Positions 1 through 9,079 of a DNA stretch of 33,061 nucleotides are shown piece after piece. The notes under the pieces are model-generated. The model saw only the letters and a list, made by a program, of their open reading frames with translations. It made no database searches and had not been told where the DNA came from. Every line of letters begins with the position of its first letter. The stretch's first letter is position 1. Source of the DNA: Desulfuromonas acetoxidans DSM 684 (GTDB lineage Bacteria > Desulfobacterota > Desulfuromonadia > Desulfuromonadales > Desulfuromonadaceae); NCBI RefSeq assembly GCF_000167355.1, contig NZ_AAEW02000025.1:1-33061 (forward strand). Reading direction: 5' to 3'. Both the position numbers and the translations under genes were made by a program.

Positions 1-263
1 TAGGTAGCAAACGGGACTTTACCATTTTCGGCAATCAATTTACTGGTGAATCCAACCTGGTAAATCTCCAGATCGTCCCACTCCAACTCTGAAAGCACAT
101 TTGGCGAGCCATCAGAATCGGCGATATTCCAATCGAGGCTATCTTCACGAATCCCGGATTCCAGCGAAAAGGAGAGTTCCGTAAAACTATCAGCCCAACT
201 CAACCCAACAGAGAACAACACAACAGCAAGAGCACACAGAGTAACAAAAATGCGTGATTTCAT
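1..263 (-). CDS. Exported protein, 5' part only (possible outer-membrane beta-barrel)
   Basis: Only the first 87 or so codons lie in the window; the gene runs off the left edge. The ATG at 263 is preceded by an AAGGGAG ribosome binding site about seven bases upstream. The product begins MKSRIFVTLCALAVVLF and has a typical Sec signal peptide ending near SWA-DS at residues 23-26. The mature start contains alternating polar and hydrophobic residues and a short run, SPNVLSELEWDD, that I associate with outer-membrane barrel proteins of the omptin-like fold. That family link is from memory of similar motifs and is weak. No function can be assigned from the fragment. Confidence 0.55.
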   Translation of the reverse strand, partial: MKSRIFVTLCALAVVLFSVGLSWADSFTELSFSLESGIREDSLDWNIADSDGSPNVLSELEWDDLEIYQVGFTSKLIAENGKVPFAT

Positions 264-401
264 AGGACTCCCTTTTATTTATTAGAGACTATAAACAACA
301 TGTGAAGATTAAAGGGTTGAACGCGTTTAGACAATAAAAAAACATCACAAAAGAATGAATATACTCCGCTGGGCGGCACAAGAATCTACCAATAAGGCCT
401 T

Positions 402-1526
402 TCAGCGCTCCGAGATGAGTCTTTCGAATTCTTCATCATAGCGCTCAACCATTTCCCCCCAATCATATCCGGCAACTTTTGACCGTAATAGGCCGGCAGA
501 TCGTGACAAAAAATCCCGGCATAAAACAGCTAACTTTTCGGCCAAGTGATCACAATTCTGATAATAGACCTCAGCGAATTCTTGCGGTGAAACATGCTCG
601 GGATAGGCGAGCCGTTCCGGTAATAACGGCGTGCAACCACAATACAATGCCTCAACAACACTGATACCAAAAAAATCGTGGATCGAAGTGACCGGCAGAA
701 TGTCCGCATGCCATAACCAAGAAACATAGTCGGCATAACTGTGGACATATCCCCAGTGGACAATGTGTGAGGCCAAACGACTTTGCGCCTCACTAAAAAT
801 TGTCGGCTGCTTACGGTAGGACTCGCCAAGAACCGCTAACTGAAACGCCACACCTCGCTCTTGCAGAACAAACAACGCCTGAAAGAACTCTTCCGGGTTT
901 TTGTCGTATTCCCAGCGATGATTCCACAGAATCAAAGGCACGGCACCCGTTGTTCGTCGTAGATCAGTGTCAGGTTTCAACGAGTCAAGCTTTTTAAGGT
1001 CCAAGCCCAATGGCAACGTACGGCTTTTTTCAGCGATCATCGGCACGGTATCCAATTCGCGACAATCGGGAAATGTCTTCAAAAACGTTGGTAACTCGGA
1101 GAGAAAGTCCCGACGATGGTAGTCAGAATTGAAATAGACGCGATCAGCACTCAGGGCGGAGGTGTAATTGATGAAACAGTAGTGTGCATCCCGTTGCAAA
1201 GCGGGATCGCTATCATCAGGCGACCAAGGATAACTCAGTTGGTTTTCATGGCAGTACAGAGCACAGGGCACGGATGAGGTAACTGCACGGGTCAGTGAGA
1301 GAAACGTTGTAAGATCAAGCATATCTGTGGCCAATAGCAGATCGGGATTGGATCTTTGCTTCAAAAACTGCCGTGCTAGGCTCACAGCTCCGCCATGCAT
1401 GCGCCACTTCCAGTATTTTCCGTCCAGTCCGAAAATCTCGACATGATGACGACTATGCGCAACATACTGTCTGGCCCAGGCAGAGTGGGAACCGGTCATG
1501 AAGGGTTCTAGCAAAGCAATCTGCAT
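402..1526 (-). CDS. DUF3524 glycosyltransferase, tRNA-queuosine alpha-mannosyltransferase-like
   Basis: A 374-residue protein. The N-terminus (MQIALLEPFMTGSHSAWA, then KYWKWRMHGGA near residues 38-48) is the signature of the DUF3524 family. The C-terminal half has a GT-B/GT4-type nucleotide-sugar domain with FFGISVVEALYCGCTPLLP. The human member, GTDC1/QTMAN, attaches mannose from GDP-mannose to queuosine in the anticodon loop of tRNA-Asp. I infer a similar cytosolic tRNA glycosylation here, but another acceptor is possible. The frame also opens with TTG at 1532, but ATG at 1526 has a GAGAGA site about eight bases upstream and starts exactly at the family's usual first residues. It lies downstream of acnB but behind a strong terminator, so it is probably a separate transcript. 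Confidence 0.8.
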   Translation of the reverse strand: MQIALLEPFMTGSHSAWARQYVAHSRHHVEIFGLDGKYWKWRMHGGAVSLARQFLKQRSNPDLLLATDMLDLTTFLSLTRAVTSSVPCALYCHENQLSYPWSPDDSDPALQRDAHYCFINYTSALSADRVYFNSDYHRRDFLSELPTFLKTFPDCRELDTVPMIAEKSRTLPLGLDLKKLDSLKPDTDLRRTTGAVPLILWNHRWEYDKNPEEFFQALFVLQERGVAFQLAVLGESYRKQPTIFSEAQSRLASHIVHWGYVHSYADYVSWLWHADILPVTSIHDFFGISVVEALYCGCTPLLPERLAYPEHVSPQEFAEVYYQNCDHLAEKLAVLCRDFLSRSAGLLRSKVAGYDWGEMVERYDEEFERLISER

Positions 1527-1567
1527 CAGCAATCTCTCTATAATGCGTAATGATGTCGAGACTATAG

Positions 1568-1610
1568 CACAAAAAAAAGGCCGCTTCCGAAGAAGCGGCC
1601 TCTCTTTTTC
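1568..1610 (-). terminator. Rho-independent terminator after acnB
   Basis: A perfect GGCCGCTTC / GAAGCGGCC stem (1579-1587 with 1592-1600) closes a CGAA tetraloop. Eight A on the plus strand at 1571-1578 give a U tract for minus-strand transcripts, and the plus-strand side is also T-rich. It lies 15 bases past the acnB stop, so it ends acnB and isolates the glycosyltransferase gene. It could work in both directions. Confidence 0.92.
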
Positions 1611-1624
1611 TTATGACAAAGAGA

Positions 1625-4183
1625 TTAGATGTCGCAACGCTTGTAAACAGCGTCGAACTCACCCAGCTCGTCAAATTGGAGGTAATCGTAAACCTCTTCT
1701 TTGCTCGGAGCAACTTTCTCCTTGTAAACAGCCAAGTACTCAGCAGGTGTGGGCAGCTCGCCTTTAAGAGCGGTGACTGCGCCGAGCTCAGCACTACCCA
1801 GGTAAACCTGAGCACCGTTACCGATACGGTCATCGAAGTTACGGGTTGAAGTGGAGAACATGTTCACACCATCGGGTACACGGGCTTGGTTACCCATGCA
1901 CAGGGAGCAACCCGGAGTTTCGATACGGGCACCAACCTGGTTGAAGATAGCGAAGTACGCTTCATCCTTCAGTTTAGCTTGGTCCATACGGGTCGGCGGG
2001 CAGATCCAGATGCGATCTTCAGGATTAAACTTGTTGCCTTCCCAGATTTTGGCCGCAGCACGGAAGTGACCGATGTTGGTCATACAGGAGCCAAGGAAGA
2101 TATCCTGAATCTTGGTGCCTTGAACTTCGGAGAGCAGCTTGACATCATCGGGATCGTTCGGGCAAGCCAGGATCGGCTCAGTAACCTCTGCGAGGTCGAT
2201 CTCGATAACCGCGGCGTACTCGGCGTTGCTGTCAGCTTTGAGCAGTTTGGGATCTTTCAGCCACTCGTTAACAGCGTCGATACGCTTCTGCAGAGTTGCA
2301 GCGTGCTCGTAGCCGTCTTTGATCATGCTTTCCATCAGTGCAACGTTGGAACGCAGGTAGGTGCAGACAGACTCTTCAGAGAGTTGGATGCAGCCGGCAG
2401 CAGCAGAACGTTCGGCAGCCGCGTCAGTCAGCTCAAAGGCTTGCTCAACCGACAGGTTGGGCAGACCTTCCATCTCCAGAATACGACCGTTGAAGATGTT
2501 GACTTTGTTCTTTTTGGGAACCGTCAGCAGACCTTGCTTGATGGCGTAGTAAGGAATCGCATTAACAGCGTCACGCAGGGTGATGCCTTCGTTCAATTCA
2601 CCTTTAAAGCGCACCAGAACGGACTCAGGCATATCCAGAGCCATGAAGCCCAGAGCACCGGCGAAAGCGATCAAACCGGAACCAGCCGGGAAGCTGATGC
2701 CGATGGGGAAACGGGTGTGAGAGTCACCACCGGTACCAACGGTGTCAGGCAGCAACAGACGGTTCAACCAACTGTGAATAACACCATCACCAGGGCGCAG
2801 AGCCACACCTTCACGCTCAGAAATAAACGCAGGCAGTGTGTTGTGCATCTTAACGTCAGCCGGCTTAGGATAAGCAGCAGTGTGACAGAAAGACTGCATG
2901 AACATCGGAGATTGGAACTTCAGGCAAGCCAGCTCTTTGATCTCGTCAGCAGTCATCGGGCCGGTGGTATCCTGGGAACCAACAGTCGTCATCTTCGGCT
3001 CACACGCAGTGCCAGGCAGGATGCCGTCAACCCCACATGCCTTACCAACCATTTTTTGAGCCAGGGAATAACCTTGGTCCGCTTTGGGCACAGGGTTGTT
3101 GGGCTGGATGAACATATCCGGTGCAGGCATGCCCAGCGCTGCGCAAGCACGTTCAGTCAACTTGCGACCGATGATCAACGGTGTGCGACCACCGGCACGG
3201 AATTCATCACGAACCGTGCTCGGAGCGATGTCAAAAGAAGTCAACTCAGCACCGTCAGCGCCAGTCACTTTACCTTCAGCGGTGTTGATGGTGATCACAT
3301 CGCCGTGGTTGATGCTGGAAACGTCCATGCGCAGGGGCAGAGCACCGGAGTCTTGAGCTGTGTTGAAGAAGATCGGCGCAATAACACCACCAATGATCAC
3401 ACCGGCACGACGCTTGTTGGGAACAGCGGGAATGTCTTCACCGATGTGCCACAGCACCGAGTTACAGGCCGACTTACGGGAAGAACCGGTACCAACAACG
3501 TCACCAACGAATGCTACCTGGTTGCCTTCGGCACGCCATGCAGCGATCTCTTCGTTCCCACCGGGGAAACGGGTTTTACCCATGGCCAGAGAGTGCAGCG
3601 GAATGTCCGGGCGGCTCCAGGCGTCACCTGCCGGGGAGAAGTCATCAGTATTGATCTCGCCGTCAACCTTGAAAACTTTTACAGTAATGGTCTCTGCCAA
3701 CTCAGGCTTGGTGGTGAACCATTCAGCAGCAGCCCAGGATTTGACAACTTTTTCAGCGGCAGCATTGCCGGCTTTACGCAGTGCGTCAACATCGTCAAAA
3801 GCATCGTAGATCAGAACCATGCCGCTCAGAGCACAGGCCGCTTCGTCAGCCAGCTCAGCAACTTCAAGAGCTTCGATCAGGTACTTGATGTTGTAACCAC
3901 CCATCATGGTGCCGAGAATCTGAACAGCGTCGACTTTGCTGACCAGAGGAGAGGAAACCTCACCTTTGATGATCTGGCCGAGAAAATCGGCTTTCACTTC
4001 AGCAGCAGGGTCGACACCCGGGGAGATCCGCTCTTTAAGCAGATTGAGCAGAAATTCTTCCTTGCCTGCCGGGGGATTTACCAGCAGTTCACAAAGACCC
4101 TTGGCTTGTTCAGGATTGAGAGGCAGTGCAGGGATACCCTGAGCTTGTCTCTCTGCCTCATGTTGCAGATATGCTTCGATCAT
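1625..4183 (-). CDS. acnB: Aconitate hydratase B
   Basis: 852 residues, close to the usual length of bacterial aconitase B. It interconverts citrate and isocitrate in the citrate cycle and may also handle 2-methyl-cis-aconitate. Domain order is that of AcnB: an N-terminal HEAT-like domain (MIEAYLQHEAER...), the swivel domain, then the catalytic core. The [4Fe-4S] ligands are visible as Cys700 in GSCMTN and Cys759/Cys762 in CSLCMGN; the spacings of 59 and 3 match the E. coli enzyme. The start is preceded by a strong AGGAGG site. The gene is preceded by the uup terminator and followed by its own, so it is likely monocistronic. A 767-residue open frame on the opposite strand is a shadow. Confidence 0.98.
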   Translation of the reverse strand: MIEAYLQHEAERQAQGIPALPLNPEQAKGLCELLVNPPAGKEEFLLNLLKERISPGVDPAAEVKADFLGQIIKGEVSSPLVSKVDAVQILGTMMGGYNIKYLIEALEVAELADEAACALSGMVLIYDAFDDVDALRKAGNAAAEKVVKSWAAAEWFTTKPELAETITVKVFKVDGEINTDDFSPAGDAWSRPDIPLHSLAMGKTRFPGGNEEIAAWRAEGNQVAFVGDVVGTGSSRKSACNSVLWHIGEDIPAVPNKRRAGVIIGGVIAPIFFNTAQDSGALPLRMDVSSINHGDVITINTAEGKVTGADGAELTSFDIAPSTVRDEFRAGGRTPLIIGRKLTERACAALGMPAPDMFIQPNNPVPKADQGYSLAQKMVGKACGVDGILPGTACEPKMTTVGSQDTTGPMTADEIKELACLKFQSPMFMQSFCHTAAYPKPADVKMHNTLPAFISEREGVALRPGDGVIHSWLNRLLLPDTVGTGGDSHTRFPIGISFPAGSGLIAFAGALGFMALDMPESVLVRFKGELNEGITLRDAVNAIPYYAIKQGLLTVPKKNKVNIFNGRILEMEGLPNLSVEQAFELTDAAAERSAAAGCIQLSEESVCTYLRSNVALMESMIKDGYEHAATLQKRIDAVNEWLKDPKLLKADSNAEYAAVIEIDLAEVTEPILACPNDPDDVKLLSEVQGTKIQDIFLGSCMTNIGHFRAAAKIWEGNKFNPEDRIWICPPTRMDQAKLKDEAYFAIFNQVGARIETPGCSLCMGNQARVPDGVNMFSTSTRNFDDRIGNGAQVYLGSAELGAVTALKGELPTPAEYLAVYKEKVAPSKEEVYDYLQFDELGEFDAVYKRCDI

Positions 4184-4295
4184 TCTTGATCCTCCTCGAA
4201 AAATTACGATTCCCGCTCAGGGAACCGACGTAAATACAAACAACTCTCTCCATCCAGCAACCAGTGTTCAAAGACAACCGGCCCATTAAAATGAA

Positions 4296-4316
4296 TCTGT
4301 GTACTGTATACGATTT
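4296..4316 (-). promoter_or_regulatory. Possible acnB promoter/operator area
   Basis: About 115 bases upstream of acnB, on the minus strand, the sequence reads ATCGTATACAGTACAC. It contains a GTATAC palindrome of the kind bound by GntR-type regulators, and an AT-rich TTTTAATG lies slightly downstream. This is a weak motif call with no second copy seen. Confidence 0.2.
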
Positions 4317-4352
4317 AAAATAAAAATGTCAACCCGGAAACCCGGATTGACA
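4316..4352 (-). terminator. Rho-independent terminator after uup
   Basis: TGTCAA pairs with TTGACA and CCGG with CCGG around an AAAC loop (4327-4352), with one mismatch between the two stem parts. On the minus strand the stem is followed by TTTTTATTTTAAA. It sits about 50 bases past the uup stop and so ends the uup transcript ahead of acnB. Confidence 0.8.
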
Positions 4353-4404
4353 TTCGCATCACAGTAGCTGAAAAAAGCGGTGTTTTATCATGAGTTGCCG
4401 CGTA

Positions 4405-6303
4405 TCAGGCTCCCTCTTTTTTCAGTTCAAGAACCTCCCAGCGCTCATAATGGCCGGTGAGCTGTTCTGAAACTTCGCCAAAGCGGCGCCCCAACTCTTC
4501 CAGCTCCTCAACAGATCGATTGACCGTGTCAGAAAGAGCCTGTTCGAGTTCACCCTGCTCTTGTTCAAGATCGGCAATGGTTGCTTCAAGTTCTTCGAGT
4601 TCGATCTTTTCTTTATAGCTGAGACCTTTGCGTTGTTTTTTTACTTTTGCGGCAGGCTTTGCCGCATCAGTCACGGTTGTCTTCTTTGGCGCGACCGGTT
4701 CGGCTGGCTGCTGTTGCAGCAACATATCCGAGTAGTTTCCTTCATAGCGCACCACCCCACCCTGCCCGTCAAACACCAGGGTCGCCGTGGCAATGCGATC
4801 GAGCAGATAGCGGTCATGGGTAACAATAACCACACAGCCGGTAAAATCGATCAGAGCCTGCTCGAGAACCTGTAAGGTCTGAATATCGAGATCATTGGTT
4901 GGCTCATCAAGCACCAGCAGGTTCGCACCTTGCAACATTAACGAGGCCAGCAACAGCCGAGCACGCTCACCACCGGACAATGTTGTCACTGGCTTGCGCT
5001 GTTCGGCATAGTCAAAGAGAAACTCTTCCAGATAGCCGGTTTTATGACGCTTATGACCTGCAACCGTCACCCAGTCTCCTTCACCTAAACATTCAGCCAC
5101 GGTTTTCTCAGGATCTAGGCCGGTACGATTCTGATCGATGTAGCCGACCTGGGTCTTGCGCCCGAGAATAACCTCACCGGCAACCAGAGGAATTTCACCG
5201 AGAATGGTTTTCAGCAGGGTTGACTTACCACAGCCATTGGGACCGAGGATGCCCAGGCGTTCACCGGGACGCAAAATCAGAGACACATCTTTGGCCAAGG
5301 TGAGATCACCCGCCTGCAGTTGGACATGTTCCAGCTCAAGGATCGTGCCACCCAATTTCTGTTCAGCACTGAACTGAAGACTGACATCGCCGCGGCGTGG
5401 CCCCTGCTTTTGTTCACGAAGCTTATCCACCCGACCAATGCGGGCTTTCTGTTTCGTGGTTCGCGCTTTGGCACCGCGATGCAGCCAGGCTTCCTCACGT
5501 CGCAAAAGATTAAGCAGACGGCCTTGTTGAGTCTGCTCCATCGCATATTGTTCTTGTTTCTGTTGCAGATAGAGGCTGTAGTTGCCGGTGAACATCTGAA
5601 ACTGACCGTCATCAAGTTCAAACATGCGGGTCACGACCCGATCAAGAAAATAGCGATCATGGGTCACCAGCATCACAGCACCGGGATAACGCAGCAGTTC
5701 CTCTTCGAGCCATTGAATACTGACCGCATCAAGATGGTTGGTCGGTTCATCGAGCATCAGCAAGTCAGGCTGCTGTAACAGGACACCGGCTAATGCCACC
5801 CGTTTCTGCTGGCCTCCGGACATTTGGGTCACGGGTTGATCGAGACGGGTCACGCCAAGGCGGTTACACACATCACCAATACGATGATCAACATTCCAGC
5901 ACTGATGATGATCAAACCATTCCTGTAATTCCTGCTGTTCCGCCAGCAGGGAATCCATCTCGTGAGTAGAGGCCTGTTCCAGTTGCGACAAAATGTGATC
6001 ATAGCGTTGTCGCCGTTCATAGACAGCGCTCAAACAACGGGACAGAACTTCATGTGCCGTCAGATCGCCATCAAAGGTTGGCTGTTGAGGAAGATAAACG
6101 ACCGCAGCTCCTTTTTTGCGGCTGATAGTCCCGCCATCCGAGTCATCGAGACCACCGAGAATACGCAACAATGTGGACTTGCCACAACCATTGCGACCAA
6201 TTAAACCAACCTTCTCTGTTTCATCCACGGCAAAGGTCACCTGAGCAAAAATGGTCCGTGCGCCGTAATGCTTTTCCAGTTCGGTGACATCAATAACATT
6301 CAT
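4405..6303 (-). CDS. uup: ABC-F family ATPase, Uup type
   Basis: 632 residues with two ABC ATPase cassettes and no membrane segments, the ABC-F layout. Cassette 1 shows Walker A GRNGCGKST, signature MSGGQQKR and DEPTNHLD; cassette 2 shows GPNGCGKST, LSGGERAR and DEPTNDLD. After the second cassette comes a Lys-rich linker and a Glu-rich coiled coil of about 80 residues, typical of Uup rather than EttA. ABC-F proteins act on the ribosome; Uup is also linked to transposon excision and branched DNA. The frame opens at ATG 6345, but the family begins at MNVIDVTELEKHYG, so I chose ATG 6303. Neither start has a good ribosome binding site: the nearest AAAAGG is 13 bases from ATG 6303. The leader is unusually rich in hairpins. 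Confidence 0.92.
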   Translation of the reverse strand: MNVIDVTELEKHYGARTIFAQVTFAVDETEKVGLIGRNGCGKSTLLRILGGLDDSDGGTISRKKGAAVVYLPQQPTFDGDLTAHEVLSRCLSAVYERRQRYDHILSQLEQASTHEMDSLLAEQQELQEWFDHHQCWNVDHRIGDVCNRLGVTRLDQPVTQMSGGQQKRVALAGVLLQQPDLLMLDEPTNHLDAVSIQWLEEELLRYPGAVMLVTHDRYFLDRVVTRMFELDDGQFQMFTGNYSLYLQQKQEQYAMEQTQQGRLLNLLRREEAWLHRGAKARTTKQKARIGRVDKLREQKQGPRRGDVSLQFSAEQKLGGTILELEHVQLQAGDLTLAKDVSLILRPGERLGILGPNGCGKSTLLKTILGEIPLVAGEVILGRKTQVGYIDQNRTGLDPEKTVAECLGEGDWVTVAGHKRHKTGYLEEFLFDYAEQRKPVTTLSGGERARLLLASLMLQGANLLVLDEPTNDLDIQTLQVLEQALIDFTGCVVIVTHDRYLLDRIATATLVFDGQGGVVRYEGNYSDMLLQQQPAEPVAPKKTTVTDAAKPAAKVKKQRKGLSYKEKIELEELEATIADLEQEQGELEQALSDTVNRSVEELEELGRRFGEVSEQLTGHYERWEVLELKKEGA

Positions 6304-6460
6304 AAAAAATAAACAGCCTTTTGCAAAAAGGGTCGTAGAACCCATGGATGAACAGCAAAACAGTCGGATTCGTTTACAATCCGGCTATTTTATGCGCTTT
6401 TGAAAATAACACTGTTCAAAAGCATTCTGGGAAAAAGCCCGCAACAGGCGTTTGCCAGAA
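6304..6460 (-). promoter_or_regulatory. Hairpin-rich leader upstream of uup
   Basis: Reading the minus strand toward uup there are four inverted repeats in 145 bases. First, a GCCTG-TTG-CGGGC stem followed by TTTTT (6432-6449), enclosed by TTCTGG/CCAGAA arms (6425-6460), looks like a small terminator. Second, a perfect 8-bp GCTTTTGA/TCAAAAGC hairpin (6396-6423). Third, AGCCGGATT/AATCCGACT (6362-6386), one G-U pair, followed by GTTTT. Fourth, CCTTTT/AAAAGG (6317-6331), next to the only purine-rich stretch before ATG 6303. An in-frame 14-codon extension from ATG 6345 overlaps the last one. Attenuation or start-site masking is possible; it is inferred from structure only. Confidence 0.4.
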
Positions 6461-6526
6461 CTCGAGATAGGATCAACAACCTCATTGTTTTATGAAGCAA
6501 ATAATAAAGGTAAACGTGTTTTGCTA

Positions 6527-6555
6527 TTGACGTTAACCCGTGGGAATCCTACTAT
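6527..6555 (+). promoter_or_regulatory. Sigma-70-like promoter for the hybrid kinase gene
   Basis: TTGACG at 6527-6532, a 17-base spacer, then TACTAT at 6550-6555, with an AT-rich region downstream. It would start transcription near 6562, about 120 bases ahead of the preferred ATG at 6683. Spacing is ideal; no other plus-strand promoter of this quality is seen between 6304 and 6682. Confidence 0.5.
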
Positions 6556-6682
6556 TAAGAACTGATTAATCCTAGTTAAATTGTTGCTTTTGTGGCAAAC
6601 TTTGTCATTTAAACAGGTCTTTTTCGGCCACAAGTACAACGGCAACCGCATCCGTCAGCCCCTGTTGAGCCCAAGGCACTTC

Positions 6683-9079
6683 ATGCCCCACACCGCGACA
6701 TCAAATATCGGCCAGAAAATCACCACAATCGTCATGCTCACCAGCACCATTGTCCTGCTGATGTCATTGGCAGCCTCGGTTTACATCCAGGGCACCACCT
6801 TTCAGGACAGCATGGTGGATAAAATGTCAACCATGGCGCGTATCATCGGTGACAACAGCAAGGAAGCTCTGGCTCTGCGCAAAAGCTATCTGGCTGAACG
6901 GGTCATCAACAGTCTTGAGCTGGAACCTTCGATCCAGTTGGCTTATCTGTTTGACCGTGAAAACAAGGTGACGGCGCAATACCGCAACAAAAGTGAAAGC
7001 AGTCTGGCACAGGAACTGAAAAACAGTCCCTTTAAAATCGAACGGATCAGTGAAGCTCGCGACAGCGAAAAGATGAAGCATTTTCTTGACCTGCGCCATC
7101 TGACTATCTATTCGCCGGTATTCCACGAAGGGGATTACATCGGTTGCGTCTATTTGCAGATGAGCCAAAACCTGATCATTCGCAATCTATTGCTGTTTGC
7201 CGTTGCCGCACTGGCCATGCTGGCTGTCACCCTTGGTGTCGCCTATTTGCTCACCACCCGTCTCAAGCGATTGATCACCCATCCGCTGCATCAGCTTGTC
7301 GACCGGATGAACGAAGTCTCCTCAGAGCAAAATTATTGCTGCCAGAAGATGCCGATCATAAACAGCGACATCGTCGAAATCAAGACACTCCTCGGCGGAT
7401 TTTGCCACATGCTCAAACAAATTGAAAAACGGGAAAAATCGCTGCAGCAGTACAGTCAAGGTCTGGAAACGCAGGTGCGTGAACGCACTAAAGACCTGCA
7501 GCAAACCAACGATGAACTGCATGTCACCATCCAGGAGCTTGATGACGCTAAAAAAGCCGCGCAAGAGGCCAGTGCCGCAAAGTCACGCTTCCTCGCTAAC
7601 ATGAGCCATGAAATCCGTACCCCAATGATCGGCGTGCTCGGCATGGCTGAGCAACTGATGAGCCGCGATCTCGATGATCAGGACGCCGAGCTGGTCAAAA
7701 CCATCTACAGCTCCGGCGAATCACTCCAAGCCATCCTCAACGATCTGCTCGACATCTCAAAGATTGAAGCGGGAAAACTGGAGTTAGACCTACATCAGTT
7801 CACCCCCATTGAGACCCTTGATCAGGCAGTTGAACTCCTTGCCGACAATGCCTTTAAAAAAGGGCTGGAACTCACGACCGTCACTCATACCGCCGTCCCG
7901 TCAACATTAACAGGCGATGCCGGACGTTTGCGCCAGATTATCCTCAATTTACTGTCCAACGCCATTAAATTCACTGGCGATGGCCACATCGTTGTCGATA
8001 TGAATTGGTTACCCACGAATACAACCTCGGGCAACCTGATTGTATCGGTCAAGGACAGCGGCATTGGCCTTGATGACGCAGCTAAAAACAACATTTTTAC
8101 CGCATTTACCCAGGCAGACAGCTCAACCAGTCGTAAATACGGCGGTACCGGACTGGGATTGACCATCGTTAAGCAACTGGTTGGCCTGATGGATGGCGAT
8201 ATTTCCGTGCGCGACAACGAAGACCACGGCTCAATTTTCACCGTTACAATCCCATTCAAATCCATTGCAATCAGTCCCGTAGAACCCCATGCAACGACGG
8301 TGACAACACGTTGTGCCATCGTTGCGAGCGAGAACCAACAACTCCAGCACATGCTGCGAGAACATTTAGAGGCCAGCGGCATCAGCGTTGCACTGTGCGA
8401 CAACGCCAAGTTGGCTCAGAATAAAATGGATAAAAAGAGTCTCCCTCTCGATCTGTTACTACTCGACAGCACATTGCCGGGAGGTGCTATCTCACTGTTG
8501 AAGTCACTCCCTCAAGACCTGCGGCCCAAGGTCATCTTCCTTGGTCCGCGAAGTCAAATGTTCAGCCATGAGGAGATGTCGCAGCTCGGTATTGACACGT
8601 TCTTACCCAAGCCTGTGCAAACAACAGCCCTGTACCAGGCGATTGCACCGAACACCCAGACAGCACACATTAAACCAGAGACTAAAACACCAGCACCTCA
8701 GCGAAGCAATAACCATCGCATCCTTTTGGCAGAAGACAATGATGTCAACCAGCGACTGGTCCAACTGATTCTTCGCCCCCTTGATTACCAACTGACCGTC
8801 GTCTCCAATGGTCAGCAAGCCGTTGAAGCCTGCGAAAAAGAAGAGTTCTCGTTGATTTTGATGGATTGCCAAATGCCGCTGATGGATGGCTACGAAGCGG
8901 CGCAACACATTCGGCAACAAGTGAACACCCCGATTATTGCATTAACAGCTCATGCTGGCGAAGAAGATGTTCAACGCTGTCGTGACGCTGGAATGATCGA
9001 CTATCTGTGCAAGCCTTATCGTCAAATCCAACTTCTTGACATGCTTGAAAAGCATCTCAAAAAACAGGTACACAGATGA
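6683..9079 (+). CDS. Hybrid sensor histidine kinase (CHASE8-like, HAMP, HisKA, HATPase, two receiver domains)
   Basis: 798 residues from ATG 6683, which has AAGG six bases upstream; the frame could open at TTG 6581, which has no ribosome site. Order: membrane helix about 14-36; periplasmic domain about 37-163 resembling CHASE8; helix about 165-190; HAMP; coiled coil 245-300; HisKA with phosphorylatable His309 (SHEIRTP); HATPase with N box LLSNAIKF, DSGIGL and GGTGLGL; receiver 1 at about 543-655; receiver 2 at about 679-795 with Asp728 and Lys777. Receiver 1 keeps Asp595 and Lys643 but has lost the acidic pair (IVASEN), so it is probably a poor or inactive receiver. The N of the usual PMNGVLGM is Ile here. 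No HPt domain is fused. The stop overlaps the start of the next gene by ATGA, so the two are translated together. Confidence 0.93.
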   Translation: MPHTATSNIGQKITTIVMLTSTIVLLMSLAASVYIQGTTFQDSMVDKMSTMARIIGDNSKEALALRKSYLAERVINSLELEPSIQLAYLFDRENKVTAQYRNKSESSLAQELKNSPFKIERISEARDSEKMKHFLDLRHLTIYSPVFHEGDYIGCVYLQMSQNLIIRNLLLFAVAALAMLAVTLGVAYLLTTRLKRLITHPLHQLVDRMNEVSSEQNYCCQKMPIINSDIVEIKTLLGGFCHMLKQIEKREKSLQQYSQGLETQVRERTKDLQQTNDELHVTIQELDDAKKAAQEASAAKSRFLANMSHEIRTPMIGVLGMAEQLMSRDLDDQDAELVKTIYSSGESLQAILNDLLDISKIEAGKLELDLHQFTPIETLDQAVELLADNAFKKGLELTTVTHTAVPSTLTGDAGRLRQIILNLLSNAIKFTGDGHIVVDMNWLPTNTTSGNLIVSVKDSGIGLDDAAKNNIFTAFTQADSSTSRKYGGTGLGLTIVKQLVGLMDGDISVRDNEDHGSIFTVTIPFKSIAISPVEPHATTVTTRCAIVASENQQLQHMLREHLEASGISVALCDNAKLAQNKMDKKSLPLDLLLLDSTLPGGAISLLKSLPQDLRPKVIFLGPRSQMFSHEEMSQLGIDTFLPKPVQTTALYQAIAPNTQTAHIKPETKTPAPQRSNNHRILLAEDNDVNQRLVQLILRPLDYQLTVVSNGQQAVEACEKEEFSLILMDCQMPLMDGYEAAQHIRQQVNTPIIALTAHAGEEDVQRCRDAGMIDYLCKPYRQIQLLDMLEKHLKKQVHR

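Noticed and set aside
1886-4189. 767-residue open frame antisense to acnB
   Set aside because: It mirrors acnB codons, has no domain or ribosome site, and the minus-strand gene is certain. Long antisense frames are common opposite biased genes.
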